DNA of 64,000 bases from Pseudomonas sp. Teo4 (lineage in GTDB: Bacteria; Pseudomonadota; Gammaproteobacteria; Pseudomonadales; Pseudomonadaceae): positions 1,984,001 to 2,048,000 of the forward strand of contig NZ_JAXCIL010000002.1 in the NCBI RefSeq assembly GCF_034387475.1, in the 5' to 3' direction. Numbering within the stretch: the stretch's first letter is position 1; each line of letters starts with the position of its first letter. Under the pieces are notes generated by a model that saw only the letters and a program-made list of their open reading frames with translations, had not been told where the DNA came from and made no database searches. Shown here piece after piece: positions 61,994 to 64,000 of the stretch. The translations under genes and the position numbers were made by a program.

Positions 61994-62020
61994 GGTCTGC
62001 CTTCGCCAACGCGAGTTGGA

Positions 62021-63130
62021 TCACACGGCGGGGCATTGATGGGTTACGCAGTGAATGCCCCCGCCACCCGCCGCAATCGCGTCGATGTCCAACTGCACGA
62101 TGTCTCGCCGCGGATACAACTGCGCGAGCAATGCCCGCGCTTTCTCGTCCGCTTGTGAATCCCCGAATTGCGGGGCGATGACCGCGCCGTTGATCACGAA
62201 ATAGTTGATATAGCCGGCCGCGAAGTCCGGGTTGCCCTTGCTGAATCTGTTGCGCCGGCCCTTCGTTGGCGGTGACACCACATGGACCTGCAACCGACGG
62301 CCTTCGGCATCGGTGGCTTGCTTGAGAATGCCCAGGTGTTTTCGAGTGACCTCGTAGTCGTAGGAGTCGGGGTCGTTGTCCAGGTTGGCAATCACCACGC
62401 CCGGTCGTACGAAGCGGGCATAGAAGTCCACATGCCCGTCAGTGATGTCCTCGCCCGCGATGCCCGGAAGCCAGATCACCGTGTTCAAGCCAAGGCGTTC
62501 CTTGAGTTCGGCCTCCACCTCGCTCTTGCTCCAGCCTTTGTTGCGGTTGGCGTTGACCCAGCTGCTCTCGGTCATGATGCCGGTACCGTGGCCGTCCACT
62601 TCGATCGCGCCGCCTTCACCCACCAGTTCGCTGCGTTGATACCGCGCGTTCGCCAGAGCGGCCACCCGCTTGGCCATCTGGGCATCGTTGCGGTGGCGTT
62701 GCTTGTTGCCCCAGCCATTGAAGTTGAAGTCCACCGCGGCCAGGGCGCCGTCATCGTCGACGACGAAGTTGGCGCCGATGTCGCGCATCCAGATATCGTC
62801 CAGCTCGCAGGTCACGAACTGGGTGTTGTGGTTGCCGCAGTGCCGCATGGCCAGCTCACGTTCGCTGGCACGGCAGAACACGGTGACAGGCTGGTAGCGG
62901 GCGATGGCCTGGGCGATTCGACCGAGAGCGGCCTGCACGTCGGTGGTGAAGTCCTCCCAGATTGCGTCCTGGGCGCCGAAGGCAATGAACGCACGCTGCT
63001 GCGGCTCGCCCTCGTCGGGCATGAACCAGCGCCCCGGCTCATTGGCCCTCGCCAGGCCCAGCGGTAGCCCGAAGCCGGCCCCAAGGCCTGCGGCCAATGA
63101 CAGTTGCAGAAAGGTTCTACGGCTTGGCAT
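62021..63130 (-). CDS. Exported agmatine deiminase/peptidylarginine deiminase-family protein
   Basis: This 369-residue protein has a twin-arginine signal peptide (MPSRRTFLQLSLAAGLGAGF) and a guanidine-deiminase domain with DDIWMRDIGANFVVDDDG (substrate Asp residues), GEGGAIEVDGHGTGIMTESS, GEDITDGHVDFYARF (catalytic His) and the nucleophile Cys in GGGGIHCVTHQ. Relatives are cytoplasmic AguA (agmatine to N-carbamoylputrescine) and bacterial PPAD. The Tat signal puts this one in the periplasm. It starts three bases after the polyamine-binding protein gene, so the pair probably handles agmatine or related compounds outside the cytoplasm. Confidence 0.87.
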   Translation of the reverse strand: MPSRRTFLQLSLAAGLGAGFGLPLGLARANEPGRWFMPDEGEPQQRAFIAFGAQDAIWEDFTTDVQAALGRIAQAIARYQPVTVFCRASERELAMRHCGNHNTQFVTCELDDIWMRDIGANFVVDDDGALAAVDFNFNGWGNKQRHRNDAQMAKRVAALANARYQRSELVGEGGAIEVDGHGTGIMTESSWVNANRNKGWSKSEVEAELKERLGLNTVIWLPGIAGEDITDGHVDFYARFVRPGVVIANLDNDPDSYDYEVTRKHLGILKQATDAEGRRLQVHVVSPPTKGRRNRFSKGNPDFAAGYINYFVINGAVIAPQFGDSQADEKARALLAQLYPRRDIVQLDIDAIAAGGGGIHCVTHQCPAV

Positions 63131-63133
63131 GTC

Positions 63134-64000
63134 TCAGTCCTGTGCGGTCTTGAAGCGTGTCCACACCCGCATGCGCGCGCGCATGTCGGCCTGGGGGATA
63201 TCCCGGCCCGGAATCAGCCGGGCATAGGTGGCTTCGTCGAGGTAGATGTCGGGGTTGTCGCGCATGTGCGGGTCCACCGCCAGGCGGGCTTTGGCACTGG
63301 CCGTCGGGTAGCCGGTGAAGTTGCTGATCGCGGCCATGTTTTCCGGGCGCATGACGAAGTTGATGAAACGATAGGCGTACTCGGGGTGCTTGGCATCGGC
63401 AGGTATGGCCATGGTGTCCATCCACACCGTGGTGCCCTGGCGGGGGACGCGGTACTGGAAGTCCAGGGCCTTGCCGGCGGCGCTGGCGGTGCGCTGGGCT
63501 TGAATCACGTCGCCGCTGTAACCCAGCGACAGGCACAGGTTCTCGTTCACCAGCTCGGTCACTGGCTGGGACTGGAACTTGCGGATGTAAGGCCGTACCG
63601 CCTTGAGCAGTTCGCTGGCTGCGGCCAGGTCTTCACGCTTGGCGCTGCGCGGCTCGCGGCCCAGGTAGTTGAGGACTACGGCCAGTACTTCGTCGGGCGA
63701 GTCGATGATCGAGATGCCGCAGTCGGCGAACTTGGCCGCCAGCTCGGGTTTGAACAGCAGGTCGAGGTTGTCCAGCTGGGCATCGGGCATGCGCTGGCGC
63801 ACCTTGTCGGCGTTCGATGTCAGGCCGATGGTGCCCCAGGTGTAAGGCACCGTGGCCTGGCTGGCCTTGGGGTATTGCGCGTGAAGCTTGCGCAAGCCGG
63901 GTTCGACATCGTCGAGCGCTTCCAGGCGGCTGTGGTCCAGCGGTTGCAGGCTGCCGGCCCGCATCAACCGCTCGGCCACGGTGTCGCCGGGGAATACCAA
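63134..64000 (-). CDS. Polyamine ABC transporter substrate-binding protein, PotF-like (N-terminus outside window)
   Basis: The visible C-terminal 288 residues belong to a periplasmic PotD/PotF-type receptor: VPYTWGTIGLTSNADKVRQR, LGYSGDVIQAQ, YRVPRQGTTVWMDTMAIPAD and AYRFINFVMRPENMAAISNF, which form the polyamine pocket. The signal peptide and first lobe are beyond 64000. The stop is three bases before the start of the deiminase gene, so the two are an operon read on the minus strand. Exact ligand (putrescine, spermidine or agmatine) is not resolved. Confidence 0.9.
   Translation of the reverse strand: MVFPGDTVAERLMRAGSLQPLDHSRLEALDDVEPGLRKLHAQYPKASQATVPYTWGTIGLTSNADKVRQRMPDAQLDNLDLLFKPELAAKFADCGISIIDSPDEVLAVVLNYLGREPRSAKREDLAAASELLKAVRPYIRKFQSQPVTELVNENLCLSLGYSGDVIQAQRTASAAGKALDFQYRVPRQGTTVWMDTMAIPADAKHPEYAYRFINFVMRPENMAAISNFTGYPTASAKARLAVDPHMRDNPDIYLDEATYARLIPGRDIPQADMRARMRVWTRFKTAQD

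Overview
The window is a high-GC chromosomal segment of a fluorescent Pseudomonas of the P. putida group. The evidence is the gene content and order: recBD, yfiRNB, mmsAB, ggt, an McpS-type chemoreceptor, pcaHG, trmA, cioAB, rlmG, a PpoR-type LuxR solo, fpr, mscL, radA, a PilZ protein, cstA and metE. The many P. putida-type REP palindromes between genes agree with this. The window opens inside recB and closes inside a polyamine-binding protein gene.

Region by region. 1-7021: the RecBCD genes recB (3' part) and recD, then the cyclic-di-GMP control operon yfiR-yfiN-yfiB. 7282-16343: a 9.0 kb integrative element of visibly lower GC with no REP sequences. It is flanked by a 40-bp perfect direct repeat inside a 105-bp near-identical block. 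It sits in the 3' coding end of a LysR-type regulator gene and supplies a substitute 3' end, so the regulator stays full length; the native 3' end is stranded at the far side of the element. It carries a tyrosine integrase with arm-type repeats, a serine resolvase with a res-like upstream region, a lipoprotein, small unknown genes, an HNH-like zinc protein, an AbiJ-like abortive-infection protein, and a roughly 430-nt intergenic stretch packed with small perfect hairpins. 16231-21838: LysR, mmsA-mmsB (valine catabolism), a cupin, and a divergent CDF exporter/RcnR-family repressor pair with its operator. 21915-27613: a six-gene membrane-lipid operon resembling E. coli ynbABCD, with an extra acyltransferase and a small membrane protein. 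27813-33590: two LysR regulators, a TauE/SafE permease, an ABM-domain protein, mdaB, and a secreted gamma-glutamyltransferase. 33714-38298: chemoreceptor, zinc metallopeptidase, and protocatechuate 3,4-dioxygenase. 38392-46489: trmA, a purine permease, an MFS exporter, the cyanide-insensitive oxidase operon cioA-cioB plus a 51-residue third gene behind an Anr-like box, and rlmG. 46586-52605: LuxR solo, fpr, mscL, radA, a xanthine/uracil-type permease, and a PilZ protein. 52773-60177: cstA with its small partner and a CobW/YjiA GTPase, then an unusual MTHFR-like protein divergent from metE across two MetR-type sites. 60304-64000: thiolase, a small periplasmic PepSY-like protein, and an agmatine deiminase-family protein with an upstream polyamine-binding protein gene.

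Most of the window is conserved core metabolism. The parts that deserve attention are the element (its target, its cargo and its unexplained structured non-coding DNA), the ynb-like lipid operon whose CDP-alcohol transferase lacks two of the four canonical aspartates, and several promoter-region palindromes.
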